64,000 nt of DNA from Deroplatys truncata (Eukaryota > Arthropoda > Insecta > Mantodea > Mantidae), in contig CM060986.1 of the NCBI GenBank assembly GCA_030765065.1, positions 79,105,573 through 79,169,572 on the forward strand, written 5' to 3'. Numbering within the stretch: the stretch's first letter is position 1; every line of letters begins with the position of its first letter. Position numbers and translations under genes: made by a program. Of the stretch, positions 1 to 11,425 are shown piece after piece. The notes below the pieces were generated by a model, which was given only the letters and a program-made list of their open reading frames with translations, was not told the DNA's origin and did no database searches.

Positions 1-250
1 CGTGTCGCATCCTTGGAGGACGCTGAACCAAAGTTTTGTATTTAACTCATATTTCATTATTACGGTATGCTGTTCATAGACACATGGGCACACACACGAC
101 TTTTTCTAAAATTCTTTTTTTGTTTTTGGATTCAGATGACCTCAAAACGTGTATTTCCAGTGGTCTCCATATGAATTTTTGGGTGAACTGCAATTCCTCC
201 ACTTACTATAGGTATGGTGGAGATAGTAAAAGTATCTCCCTTATTAAGGT
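1..250 (-). repeat. Repeat R, truncated by the window edge
   Basis: Read on the minus strand this matches the left part of the R copy at 48880-49762: the block around ttcaccggaaatacatgttt, then a CA/TG microsatellite and the aacagcataactcaaaaacg block. The match is diverged and the microsatellite is short. The rest of the copy lies outside the window. Confidence 0.7.
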
Positions 251-1019
251 TTGAAAAAGTTTTACGTAATAAAATTTGGAAACATGATTTTCTGACAAGG
301 TTTAACAACATTTCGATAGGATAAATATTTCAGTTGTTACAATTTTTGGTTACCATTATTCGTGTACCTACTATGGGAAATGCATAGTTCCAATCACATT
401 GCAAACATAAAAAAGAGACACAAGTTTGTGTACTATTAAATTTTAACATATGATTTGATTTTTATTATTACCCCAAAGAAAGCAGTTTCAAACATAGTAT
501 GACATGTGGATTGAACCGACGAGAGGCAGAGAGAGGGGGAGTGAGGAGGAAGGGATAGTGCGGCAAACAGAGGGAGAGAGGTGGAGATGTGAGTGGGGAG
601 AGCAAAACAATGAGAAAACAGGAGCGAGAGAAAGGGAAGAATCTTCGCATATAACTTAATAACGCGAGCAGAGCTACGGGCTCTAACTGGAAATAAATTT
701 TCTTATTTATGCATTAGCGGAACCTGCAGCCCTGATAGCTTTAACTGCGTTTAAACTGCGGAGATCCTTTCCTTTCTCCCCTTCTGTTACTCTTGCAGCC
801 TCCCTCTCTCCCTCCCAACCTTTCATTCTCTCTCCCCCAGCGCTGGCGATCGGATCTTTTTCTAAAAATGTTTTTTGTTCAGGAAGTTTCACGAATGTGT
901 ATAATCGCAAAAATTCTTAAACTTATTTCTTAGTTAAATGCTTTTTGCTTCCTGTGCTTTGGGGTTGGCAGTAGAGAAAATGAGCATTTGACGTGTACTA
1001 CTAGTAGAGTAGGACTGGG
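251..1019. other. AT-rich DNA with purine-rich tracts; no gene seen
   Basis: There is a purine-rich tract at about 515-650 and a pyrimidine-rich tract at about 765-845. The short open frames here are low-complexity. Nothing else is recognisable. Confidence 0.5.
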
Positions 1020-1424
1020 CACGGATCTTTTGTGGTAAGCCCCTGACGGGGTGCCCTCGGGATGGAGGAGTGATGTGAGACGAGACAGAAGGTCACCAGG
1101 CACGTCAGAGCAGGGGGCAGCGTCCCTACCTTTTACAGATTAAAACTCCCCCAATGACAGCTCCTGTAACTGGCTTTCCTCCCCCTGCAAGCTTGCACAT
1201 CCCGCTGGGGGGACCCGTGACTCGGAGACCGCTTCCATTTCGGAGGACGAAGGGTTACAGAGAGCATCCATTTCCCCTACCATGCAAAGCCGAGACTCCC
1301 GCCGACACTTTCAACCCTAGAGCAGACCAAGCAGATGAAAGGTGAAGTGAAATGAGAATGGAGACGAATAGAGGGCAGGAAATTCGGGGGATGTAATGAA
1401 CCTTCCCAGCATTCGCCTAGCAAC
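1020..1424 (-). mobile_element. tRNA-derived SINE family A, long subtype, 5' part lost
   Basis: The reverse complement matches the body of the SINE at 51264-51795 over about 400 bp. Shared blocks are gcgaatgctgggaagg, a pyrimidine-rich stretch, ggttgaaagtgtcggcggga, and a 3' block ending near cgagggcaccccgtcagggg. The tRNA-like head is absent. Exactly where the 5' half should be, the sequence switches to an (AGT)n microsatellite. Confidence 0.75.

Positions 1425-1510
<86 letters not shown>
1424..1510. repeat. (AGT)n microsatellite
   Basis: About 29 uninterrupted trinucleotide units abut the truncated SINE on its left. The poly-tyrosine frame read through it is an artefact. Confidence 0.95.
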
Positions 1511-3150
1511 TAAATTACTCATAAAGAAGCCAACATTTTGATTAAACTTTCTGTTAATTACGATACAAATTATCCAAAAATCCATTAAATTATGTATCAA
1601 TTGTAGCAATACCACTATGATAATAAACAATTTTGAGGAGATGAGGTGATAGTGAGCTGTTTCAAAAGTTATTATGCTAAAAATGAGCACGAGCTATGGC
1701 ATTACAAACTTTTCAATGAGCCCAGGGAAACGAAAGAACATCCACTTAAGATGTTTTCAAAGAGAAAATTGATGTCAGAAATATGTCTTTTTTATTTTAC
1801 ATAATTGAATACTTTAACAGACTTACACGTTGTTTGCAAGAATAACATACTTTTGCTGTCTCTAATGGCTTTCTAGCTGTAGGTATACAAATCAGCAAGA
1901 ATGAGAGGGACTTCGCAGACTGCTTACAGAAACTTCAAGACATACGTTTTACACGGCATATGAATATCTCATATGCAGGATATTTTAATTAATATCGGTA
2001 TGGGCGTTTCTTCATGTAAATGAGTTTATGTTAGGAGGCTCCTTTGAAAGTCTTTGCCTTACATCCTTAAGAAAATACGTGACAAAATGTCAAACTCCAC
2101 TTATCCGACATTCGCTTTTGCAAATCAATCTCCCCTAAACTCTACTCGCAAACACACACTCTCTTTCTCTCACATACTCTCAAACACAAACATAAACGTG
2201 TGGGCACTCTGTGTTTCTCTTTTAATGTTTTTTTTTTAAATTCACGGGCTTTGAGAAATTGTATTTCCGGTGAAATCTCGATTTCAAATTTTTGCATCGA
2301 ATGCTACATTCTACTCAAATTCAGAGGCGAGACATTTTTAAAAAATCCATTACGTGTTAAGAGAGCAAGTTTGCTAGCATCAGGAACAGTCATGTGTAAA
2401 GTATTCTTACGTAAGAGCTACCTGAAAATCTTGACAGCCTTGTGGTTATGTTTTTTGTACGCGTTTCTTTTTCTTCTCATTTTCCAGCTTTGGCCTGAGT
2501 TAAATTGCAAGGTAGAACAAACTGTGCAGTTTCACGAATACAATGTCTACCTGCATAACGTCAGTTGCTAGTAAGGCCACGTTCTTAACTACCCGGATAT
2601 GGCTCAAAGAAATTGCAGTATGCCAAGTTGCCAAGAAGGATTCTTTCTAGCGTCAACATATGCACTGGTTTGAGAGGCAGGTAGCCTGCAGGACTTTATT
2701 ACGTGATGAAATCAATCATATTGAGGAAGGAAATAATAGTAATCCGATTCAAATTCTAAATCAATTTATTGATAAGTTTATGAAATTTGAGGAAGGATCA
2801 AAAATTGAAAAATTGAGCACGAACAAAACTTGAATTTGATCTACTTCTTGGAAATTAGATATATCTTAAAAATTCTTGGTGTTTGAGCAACATGCCCTAC
2901 TTTCCTTCTGCATAGAGAAACCATAAAACATCTTATATTTAAAACGCAAATACTCGATCTGTTTTTTTTCAAACGGGCACTAAAGATCTTTAGTTATGGC
3001 GTTCTAATTAAATAGATGGTAAGTGTTTTATTTATTATTAAAGCGTTTCTGATTTACATGGTCCAAAAATCTAACACATGCAAATGACTGACTTTTAAGA
3101 TATTAATATAGAATTCAAATTTTAAAGGGTTAGTAAAATAAATCAGATAT
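1511..3150. other. Mostly featureless AT-rich DNA with a small R fragment
   Basis: At about 2170-2330 a minus-strand R fragment is recognisable by its tttccggtgaaatctcg block and degenerate CA-rich segment. I see nothing else I can support in 1511-2170 or 2335-3150. Confidence 0.5.
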
Positions 3151-3154
3151 TAGC

Positions 3155-3645
3155 GAGCAGGATGGCCCAGGCGGCACATTCGGAAGGTCCCGGGTTCGAT
3201 TCTTGGTGACCGCCCAATCTGACCATGGGGTTTTCAGTGGTTTTCCTCTGTCGCCAAGACAAATGCCGGGATGGTGTATTCTACCACGATTTCTCCTTTC
3301 CCCCATTTCCTCTCATTTCGTCTCTCCCTTTCACGTTTCAGGACCTGCGGTGCTGGCGGCATCGGGCAGATGGCGTGGCTGCTTGCGCATTGGAAAGAGT
3401 TCTACCCGTGAACGCCAGGGTGCGTTGTTCCGATCGCTTCGTCGCCCTCTCTCGAAATTATTCGCTCTACTGGTGCGCGGGAGTTCAAAACTGGAAATAT
3501 TAGGGACTTCTGCGCGTCCCTGTGCGTCTAACTGCCTGCGGACCTGAGACCTCCTACGGCTTCTTTATCTCATCCCTGTCTGTCGGGGTTGTAGCCACAA
3601 TAGACCAAGCCGGTCGCAGTGGCGAGGTGTTCCCCTTCGATAAAC
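3155..3645 (+). mobile_element. tRNA-derived SINE family A, full-length type
   Basis: The head has a tRNA-like A box (gatggcccaggcggc) and B box (cgggttcgattctt). A body follows with the gtcgccaagacaaatgccgg block and a late aactggaaatattaggg block that is also found in the copies at 10880-11425 and 40093-40560. The short open frames across it are SINE-derived. Confidence 0.85.
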
Positions 3646-4000
3646 ATCCTACATCAGAAATATTTCCGATTCTAGGCTATAAATTCGTAATATACTTAAC
3701 TGGCTGAAACTTGGCGAGAGAAAACAAACATGCTTTTTAATTTATTTTTATTGTCGTTATTAGTGAAATACAATCACCCAGTGTGGTAACCGAACCACTG
3801 ATAGTGTTATACAGCGCTTTTCTTTCACACTTTGGCTACCACATGGCGGCTCGTGCGCCGGCAGCTACAGCTCGAATTCCCGCCGAAACAGTTATAATGT
3901 CCGCCTCACATTCTCATACTTACGGTTACAATTACAGTGGTAAGCACATATCATAAGAGATGTTGGAAATGCTGTACTTCTCTACCCACACGTTTCTGGC
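3646..4000. other. No feature recognised
   Basis: This stretch lies between a SINE and a transposase fragment. It may hold the decayed 5' part of the latter, but I cannot align it. Confidence 0.4.
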
Positions 4001-4515
4001 ATCTTGTCAGAAAATTTTCATTTACTTCAAGGGTTCAATATCTGAAATTGAGTCAATTTCTCGCCTGGTGTTTTCTTTTAGTTCTTCAAATGTATGGGGT
4101 TTGTTGTATGCACTTTATTTTTCACGTGATCATCACATTCGGGTAATTTTCTGCAATTCGATTCTGCGAAATGTCAGTGACAGAGTAATTGACCCACGCA
4201 TAATATTCTTCTCTGACGAAGCATGGTTCCATTTACATGGCTATGTTCCTCGTAAAATAAAACATACTGAAGCACGGAGAAACCCAATTTTACACACGAG
4301 ATTCCCTTACATGACGCAAACGTTGGTGTCTGGTGTGTGGTAAATGCATACACAATGATAGCACTTATATTTTCGGAACAAATAATAAATGGAAGGAGGT
4401 ACAGGAATAACTTACACAGTTTTTTCAATAGCTGACCGACATTGAATGAGAGTCTGGAGTTTTCCAACAAGACTCTGCTATCACGCATACAGCTGATGAG
4501 TCATTAAATTTAATT
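4000..4515 (+). pseudogene. Transposase fragment, mariner/Tc1-class (FSDEAWFHL group)
   Basis: The frame at 4176-4343 reads VIDPRIIFFSDEAWFHLHGY and continues with the HTEARRNPILH segment expected around the first catalytic Asp. After a frame change, 4385-4510 gives the FFN..LTDIE and FQQDSAITHTADES segments around the second Asp. This is about the middle third of a DDE transposase. No terminal inverted repeats are seen, and it is cut on the right by an unrelated mariner remnant. The fragment at 16937-17340 is an N-terminal piece of the same group. Confidence 0.75.
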
Positions 4516-4516
4516 T

Positions 4517-4902
4517 CTAAAAGTTTGAAGACAGGGTAATTAGGAAAGCATTATGATCCCCAAATGAAGAAACAAAAGAAAATCGCTTGGAGCCGAATCC
4601 GGACTGTAGGAAAGGTGGTCGAATTGTCACCAACCAAATGATGCAATCAAATCTTGAGTTTGTTTGGCGATGAATCTTAGCTGGCGTAACATTTCTCGCA
4701 TTCAAAAAGCGATACACTGATGTGACTTCACTGTCGGCGGGTTGTTCGATTGTTTTGAACTTTCCGAAACGCTCTAACAACAGGAAAACACAAAGTGGTG
4801 ATCGCTCACAACTACGCCTGGCTTCCTAATAAATGGAGGAAATGATCGCGCATGCTCAAAATCGCGACTGCAGCGGTATTTACTTTAAAAAAACAGGTCT
4901 CG
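4517..4902. mobile_element. Internally deleted mariner remnant, same family as 47701-48301
   Basis: It shares long blocks with the copy at 47701-48301, such as gccgaatccggactgtagg, acaacaggaaaacacaaagtgg and the region to its right end. The right end reads tctcgta, matching the cctcgta end of the other copy. The left end is missing. Confidence 0.75.
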
Positions 4903-5140
4903 TAATTGTAATTCGTACAGCCCGGTTTTCCGATTAACGGATGAATCATCCCCTGATATTCACGCAAAAGCATACGAAACATCGGCGGAACTTCTTTAAC
5001 CTCTTCGCCCCCTCCCGCCGACAATCTTCCAAGTTCTGGAAATGCTGCATAACCTGTACACAAGTACCCCTTGACCGTGGGACAATCACCGTCGGAATGG
5101 TCGAAAACGTTTTTAGATAATCACATGTTAAACATTTATT

Positions 5141-7256
5141 ACCTTCTCTACTACGTATAATAAGTAAGGGAACTATTGCATTCCACTCAACAATTCGATA
5201 TCGATATTTCGCCGGAAATGCATGTTTTGAGACTCCTTGAATAAAAAAGGCATTTTTAGAAAAAGGTCCGTGTGTGTGAACAGCATAACTCAAAAACGAA
5301 AAGTCGGGTAGATACCAAACTTGGCATTTGGGTTCAGTACCCTTTAAAGATGCCACACGAAGATTTTTAAGAAAATCTCCTTACCCCAGACTACCCTTTA
5401 CATGGAAGATTCGTCGAATTATTTTATTTTATAAAAGTGGCTGTAACGATTTTAATTAAAATACCATCTATTAAATATATTTACATGACAAATAAAATGT
5501 ATATCTTGAATTTTCTGGGAATAGTGGAGTCCACTTCATTTGGAAGAAACTTAATCTTGTACAACTGGTAAACGCTAAGCGATAGAGGAGAACGTAGGAC
5601 ACAAAATTGTAGATATCTTTAAAACACACAATTTATTTCAAATAGGTTTTTTATGGCATAAGCCATTTCTGAGATATCCGTTATTAAAGGTTCGAAACAG
5701 TATGGAATTTTAAGCCAAGCATATAGCATCCATTTCTTAAACATTTGACTATCGCTGTTCCCTTTGTACACTACCGTTTGTGAAAATTGCAACACCAAGA
5801 AGAAAACGCATGAATTCAACGAATTTAATACCACAGGTTAGGTCCATGCCAAGTAACAAAGAATAAACATTTCAAATCTATACACGACCTTTGAGCCCTA
5901 ATATTCAATATTTGGTGTGGCCTCCATGCGCTGCAATTAGAGCTGCATACGCCGTGGCATTGAATCAAAAAGGTTCTGAATAAATTCCTGAGGATTTTCC
6001 TCCACACAGTTTGTATTCGAGCTCACAAATCCGTGACACTGGTTACTGGAGGACCGTGACGCACTAGGTGCCGACCAACCATATCCCAGACATGTTCATG
6101 GGCGACATGTCAGGCGAACGTGTAGCCCAGGGAAGCAATGGTCGCTCTTCGAAGAAGGCTTATACATTCCTCGCAATATGTGGCCGGGCATTGTCCTGTT
6201 GAAATGTGGCCTGTGGAGATGCCTGAAGCAGAGGGAGTACCTCAGGTTCCACAACCACCGTTAGATACCGGTTGCTGTTCAAAGTGCCCTCAATTCGTAG
6301 GAGACGAGATCGGTTGTTATAACCAATGGCGTCCCAAACCATCACACCTGGATTTTGTCCGTTATGTTCTCAACAATGCAGCTCTCCAGGTTGTGCTCAC
6401 CACGGTACTGCCGGACAGGTATGCGGCCATCACTGTAGGACGCGTTGTAGCGGGACTCGTCCAAAAAGACTACATTTTGCCGCTCAGCATCCCAGTGACT
6501 ATGTTCACGTGCCCACTGCAGTCGGAGGAGCTTGTGGTTTCTGGGCAATGGAAGCCGACGTAATGGCATGCATGCAACCAGTCCAACCTGCAGCAGAAAG
6601 CGACGAACCGTTGATGCAGACAAGTTCACACCTGTTGCAGTACTCCAGCGTCAAGCCAACGCTGTGGATGAAGCTGTACGGTCCGTTATGGCCATGTGGA
6701 CAGGATGACGGTCATCCCGTGCTGTGGTCATGTTCCGTGGTCCAGTACCCGCTCTTCGCTGCGTACGACCTTCATCTATCCACTGCTTCCACACACGCAT
6801 CACTGTCGTAGCAGCATGCCCTGTACCAGCCAAATGTCACTCAATGACAAACCCGCTTCCCGGAGACCAATCATTCTGAACCGTACTCACTCACATGCCG
6901 ATATGACGTCGACGAGGCATACTGGCACTCATTTTATTGTTTCCACCTTGTTTGACAGCTCTACACTGACTACACTGGGCGCAACACTGACCTTGTCGAA
7001 CCGACACGAGAGGGCTCTGTTCGGCCTACGTGTACCCCATCTCTCTGCAAACCTAATCACTTATTGCTTGCACATTCTTCTACACTTCCACCAGTTTGGA
7101 GTTATTCGGGAAATTCTTTCTTGGTGTTGCAATTTTCACAAACGGCAGTGTATTTATAACGAAGTGTGTAATGTAGCTATTTCTGTAAGCATGGAGAGAA
7201 GGTCATGTGAATGTAACAGATCAAATTTTACTTTTTCTTTGGTCCCATAGTCATTT
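5141..7256 (+). repeat. Repeat R interrupted by a Tc1-like element
   Basis: R sequence runs from about 5141 to 5768 and resumes at 7151-7256, ending with a gagagaaggtcatgtgaatg block equivalent to the end of the copy at 48880-49762. The gap is exactly the TA-flanked transposon at 5769-7150, so R was resident first. Confidence 0.85.
5769..7150 (-). mobile_element. Tc1-like transposon (DD34E type), broken transposase
   Basis: It is 1382 bp and flanked by TA at 5767-5768 and 7151-7152. The terminal inverted repeats are about 34 bp and nearly identical (cactaccgtttgtgaaaatt at the left, cactgccgtttgtgaaaatt inverted at the right). Minus-strand frames give, in order: a helix-turn-helix part with RVWKQWIDEGRTQRR (6651-6833); PLTRRHR-type and VVFLDESRYN, the first Asp (6342-6629); FQQDNARPHIAR, the second Asp (6160-6345); and EHVWDMVGRHL after the third residue (about 6050-6090). 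The frame is broken several times, so it is inactive. The ends are still well matched, so it is moderately young and could be moved in trans. Confidence 0.92.
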
Positions 7257-7627
7257 AATAACATACAAGTTACATAGTTTTCACATAATACATAGATCCT
7301 TTAATACAATGAAATAGAGGTGAAGTTGGTGAATCTGAAGATTTCCCATCTCCAAGCCACCAAGTTAATCGCTTTGGAAAAGCGTAGTGTGCCAACATAG
7401 AGAAATATAATATTCTGAGCTGTTATAAGATATCGGTTGACTGATTTGTAATGTTAGATGGACAGTTTTATCTCTTTATACAATTATTTAACACAACTTT
7501 TTAACGATCTTGGTTATAACATACGAAGGAAATAAAGCAAAACCATTTTACCATCTTTGGAAGACGAATGTTGGCCTACTATAAGCACCATGTACCCCGG
7601 GTTCACCTGAGATTCATTTCACTATTT
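7257..7627. other. No feature recognised
   Basis: AT-rich DNA between two R copies. No frame, repeat or motif that I can support. Confidence 0.4.
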
Positions 7628-9612
7628 TTACTTTCTCTACCATGTACCTAGTAGGTAGAGAAAATATTGCATTCCAACAAAAAGTTAGATACCGAGATTT
7701 CACCGGAAATACACGTTTTGATGCCCCCTGAATCGAAAATAAGCATTTTTAGAAAAATGTCCGCGCGCGCGTGTGTGTGAACAGCATAGTTTGCAATGGT
7801 TTCGCTGGTTATTCCCAAAACATTACACAGGAGCAAGGCAGCGAAACCATGCAGACGCTTAAGAAGGTTTGACTGAGTTAGGGAACCCCGGCCAAGCGAA
7901 AAGGGAAGCCCTAACGAGTGCCGTAGGGGAGAAAAATAATATGGAAACCAGAACTCTCAAAAATATACTACTATTGGTAAGTTTTTTTAAGTTTTTTTGG
8001 TACTTTAATGATAATAATAAACAAACATTAATAACCAGGACCTTAAAAGAATAACTGTAAAACAAAGATGGCTTAAATAGTAAACCAACCAAAACCAATT
8101 GAGCAGAGCAGTAAATTAAGTAAAACAAAAATTCAACAAACAAAATCAATTTAGAAACTTTATAAAACAAGGCCACTATAAACATCAGACCAATATATTT
8201 AATTATGTTTATCTAGTCAAAGACTTGCTAAGTATGTTGATCAAGACCCAAACAGACTTTTATGAATTTCTAGTAACAGCAAGCTTCAAAGTCCAGCTGA
8301 GCTAGATGTACTTTACCACCCAACGGTTTTCAGTTTTTCAAAGTTCAGCATAGTAGGGGTTTTTTGACTGCAATTACTGCTCCCATAATTAACATAAGAG
8401 AATTTCTGTAACTTTAAACTAACTATGCACTGAAAATCACGTACTGAAAATATACCTCAGCTAGAAAAGAACCAAAACACACTAAACATATGAACAATTC
8501 CAAGAGCCAGTCACTTTACGAATTCGTGTTTTAAAACACACATTACGTTTTCCGCCCCAAAATTCACTCACCATTACCAAGATATAAACTGATAACAAAG
8601 CCTACCTTTACATAAGGCCGATCCACAAAATAATCACAAAAGACGTTCCTTAAATCCATTACAAAAAACTTCCACAATCCGGATGAGCTGTTGCCGGGCA
8701 GAGAACTATCCCTGCAATGCGACAGAAATCCACCACTCACCGCGTACGGCCAAAGCACATGCCACGTAAGCAAACCAGAGAGGAGAAAAAAAAGAGCACC
8801 AAAGAGTGCTTTAAGCAAGGGGACAAGCAACGTAAAGTGACTGGCTGGATGTATAACACAGATACAAAACATAAAAAGAACACATAACAGCACAAGTTCA
8901 AAAACGAAACGACGGATAAAACCAAACTTGGTATTTAGGTTCAGTATCTTCCAAAGATGCGACAGGAAGATTTTCAAGAAACTCCCCTACCCCCAACTAC
9001 CCTTTAAATGGACATTTTTCGAAATTCCTTGGTGTTTAAAATGGCTCTAATGATTTTTATTTAAATATCACATATTAAATAATTTACATGACAAATAAAA
9101 CATACATTTTGAATTTTCTGGGAATAGCCTGTGAAGTTCTCTTTATTCAGAAGGAATTTTGAATAATCTTGTATAACTGGTAAACGTTAAGCGATAGGCG
9201 AAAATGTACGATACAAAACATGTAGATCTCTTAAAAACGCAGAATTTATTACACACAACTTTTTTTGTGGAATCAGCTATTCCCGAGGTATCCGTTATTA
9301 TGGTTCGATTTGTTCAATATTTTGTCATTCTTTTTAAGTCCCGTCGATTTTTGGTTGCTTTTCAGGATTGCGTGGAAACGGTATGGAATTTTAGGACCAG
9401 TGTATAGCGTCCAGTTATTAAATATTTGATTATCACTGTTCTCTTTGTATCCTGCAAAGAGATGTGTAGTGTAGCTATTTCTGCTAATGTTTATCTGGAT
9501 TTAAATGAAGTAGATAGAAAAATAAGCTTTCGTAAGAATAATTTGTATACCCACTAATAAACGGTAGAGTAGAGAAATTCATGTGAATGTAACACATCCG
9601 ATTTTATATATT
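7628..9612 (+). repeat. Repeat R interrupted by a 1.1-kb insert
   Basis: The left part of R (about 7628-7789) includes gataccgagatttcaccgga and a short (CG/TG)n tract up to aacagcata. The right part resumes at about 8896 with ttcaaaaacgaaacgacgga and runs to the gtagagaaattcatgtgaatg end block near 9590. In the uninterrupted copy at 48880-49762 these two parts are directly adjacent. Confidence 0.85.
7790..8895. mobile_element. Unidentified 1.1-kb insertion within repeat R
   Basis: It is bounded only by the break in R. At its left end an inverted repeat, gcaatggtttcgctg against cagcgaaaccatgc with a spacer of about 32 bases, could form a hairpin. Read on the minus strand, its other end looks like a gene 5' region: a short frame starting MDLRNVFCDYFVDRPYVK (about 8590-8660) is followed by a donor-like aaag/gtaggc. 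I do not recognise any protein family. It could be a non-autonomous element that captured host sequence, or a Helitron-type element with an end hairpin. Neither is proven. Confidence 0.5.
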
Positions 9613-9980
9613 CAGCGATATTGCCTACCAAGTTGAAAGACATTAAGTTAAAAATATTTATATTAAAATATTACTGAAACTGGTATCTGCATAATGATTT
9701 TCAGCTCTCGTATTTAAACGATAGTCATCTTGATCTTATTGTCTTTTTGAAGCATTATAGAATGCTATGTAGGAGCCTAAAAGTAAAGCAGACTATCTCG
9801 GGGACAAACATAACTAAATTACATCGAGCTGCTCAACTCAAAGCAAATATCTGTCTGTTATCAAACTGGCATTATGTCCTTGCTACCCTCATTCCCTGGA
9901 GAGATACCTTCTCTAACGTTTCTAGCTCTTTCTGGATATGAGTGTTTAATGAAATAATTACGCAGCTTTTTTGTCCACAG
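9613..9980. other. Upstream intron of the receptor gene; nothing recognised
   Basis: This is the intron segment leading to the acceptor at 9971-9980. The open frame at 9747-9941 has no family resemblance and lies before the acceptor. Confidence 0.4.
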
Positions 9981-10419
9981 ATATTCGGTCATCCCGTCTG
10001 TCCTGGAGGAAGGGCATTAGAACTGAATCCTCCAGGAAAGCCCCGACTTCGGTTCTGGCTACAGGAAGATGGTAGTGCCATACGGGAGTCATATGCAGAA
10101 CCGATACCTGCAGGGAAATTCTGTTGGGACACTCGGCTGGGAGCCAATGGTTCGAGAGACCCCGAACTGGTCTATTGCTGGAAACGTTTACTGACATCGG
10201 GTCGCAGCATCCGCAATCTCCTCTACGGCATCCTGCTGCTGGTAGATGCGGCCTTCCTGCTGGCAACGCTTCTCATATACGCCGTTCTTCCAGAACTCCG
10301 GATCACCATCCATGCCAAAAATCTGGTAGCTCATACTGGAGCATTCCTCATCGGCTACGTCTTCTTAGCCATTGGACAGTTCTTCCCGGATCTATCGATC
10401 AATCTCTGTACCGCATTAG
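9981..10419 (+). CDS. Methuselah-like GPCR, exon 1 of 5 visible (ectodomain end, TM1, TM2)
   Basis: This internal exon has 146 codons plus one base, preceded by ttgtccacag and followed by gtaag. Numbering residues from this exon, 1-78 are the membrane-proximal ectodomain: cysteines at 7, 48 and 66, an LQEDGS stretch typical of the methuselah ectodomain, and an NGS glycosylation sequon at 56-58. TM1 is about 79-104 (ending in LPELR), TM2 about 117-136, and Cys143 lies at the start of the first extracellular loop/TM3, where it should pair with Cys232. The family is known as family B/secretin-related receptors at the plasma membrane, linked to stress response, lifespan and secretion. The ligand here cannot be inferred. 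The open frame extends upstream to an ATG at 9942, but that stretch is intronic because it precedes the splice acceptor. The exon is GC-richer than its flanks. Upstream exons with signal peptide and N-terminal ectodomain are missing. I am confident of the family, not of which methuselah-like paralogue it is. Confidence 0.9.
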
Positions 10420-10879
10420 GTAAGAAATATCGACTATAAAAATGATATTTATTGTTTGTGATCTGCGTTGAAATGAGGTTAATTTTTATGTAAGGTTTTC
10501 GTTTCCATATAGGCTTTCATTTATATACAAATTAATTAAGCACTAGACACACTTTCGCGGCAGAAATTAATTAAGCACATTTCCAGCTTTCTGCGCTTTT
10601 CAGGTACATTTTAACCTACTTCCTAGCGTTCATATCCCTAACCGTTTTAAGAGCCACATACTTGAGGGAAACGAAAATCTGTGCCTCAGTTTTGTTTGTT
10701 TTCATTGTTAATAGCGACAGTGTCCCCCCGGCTCAAAATGTCAGTTGTCTCGATGAGATGATACTGACAGCATCTGTTTGTTTTCTCAACAGTTTATGCA
10801 CCTCTTGTATAACGAATATTTTTACCAATGGCATAGAGCCCTTAGACTATACGGTAAGGATAAAGGTAGAACAAATGGA

Positions 10880-11425
10880 GGGGCCCCCGAAACCGGGGCA
10901 GAGCGCCACAGGCAGGCCATTCGGCCCCTTCTGCTTTTACTAATGTCCCCCGCGAGGGAGGGACCCGAATGGTGACCATATCCGGGTGACCACGGGCGCA
11001 AGCACAGACGGGGTGCCTAATATTTCCAGATTGAACGCATTCGACGCCGCCCGGTCCTGCAAGCTATCGAAACTCCGCAGCCCACCTGGGTCGGAGCCCA
11101 CTCGGAGGACATAGCTAACTGAGCAGTCCCTGCAGCGACTCCAGGAATAAGCCTCTACAGAACACACAGCCACCGCCCAGCCGCAACTCGCCGAACACCG
11201 TCTCCTGGTCTTACAACTCTGAAATAGATGACAAGGAAGATGGTGGGTACAGAAATGAGAGGGAGGAGAGTCGTGGTAGAAGATGAACCACGCCTGCATT
11301 TGCCTGTCGATCCGGGGAAACTACGAAAAACCCATGGACCAGAGTGGGCGGTCGCCGGAAATCGAATTCGGGACATCCAGAATGCGGGCCACAGACGTTG
11401 CCGCCTGAGCCAGCAACGGATCAAT
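10880..11425 (-). mobile_element. tRNA-derived SINE family A, long copy
   Basis: The reverse complement starts with a tRNA-like head (ggctcaggcggcaacg A box, cgaattcgatttcc B box). It continues with gtttccccggatcgacaggc and ttcggcgagttgcggctggg and reaches the ctggaaatattaggc block. It is closest to the copy at 40093-40560. It lies in the first intron, 460 bp after the exon. Confidence 0.85.

Noticed and set aside
1424-1690. Open frame with a long poly-tyrosine run
   Set aside because: Pure translation of an (AGT)n microsatellite. The same applies to the runs at 31799-32149 and 41019-41240.
9942-9980. ATG upstream in frame with the first receptor exon, as a possible translation start
   Set aside because: It lies before a good splice acceptor (ttgtccacag), has no signal-peptide character, and the protein would lack half the ectodomain.
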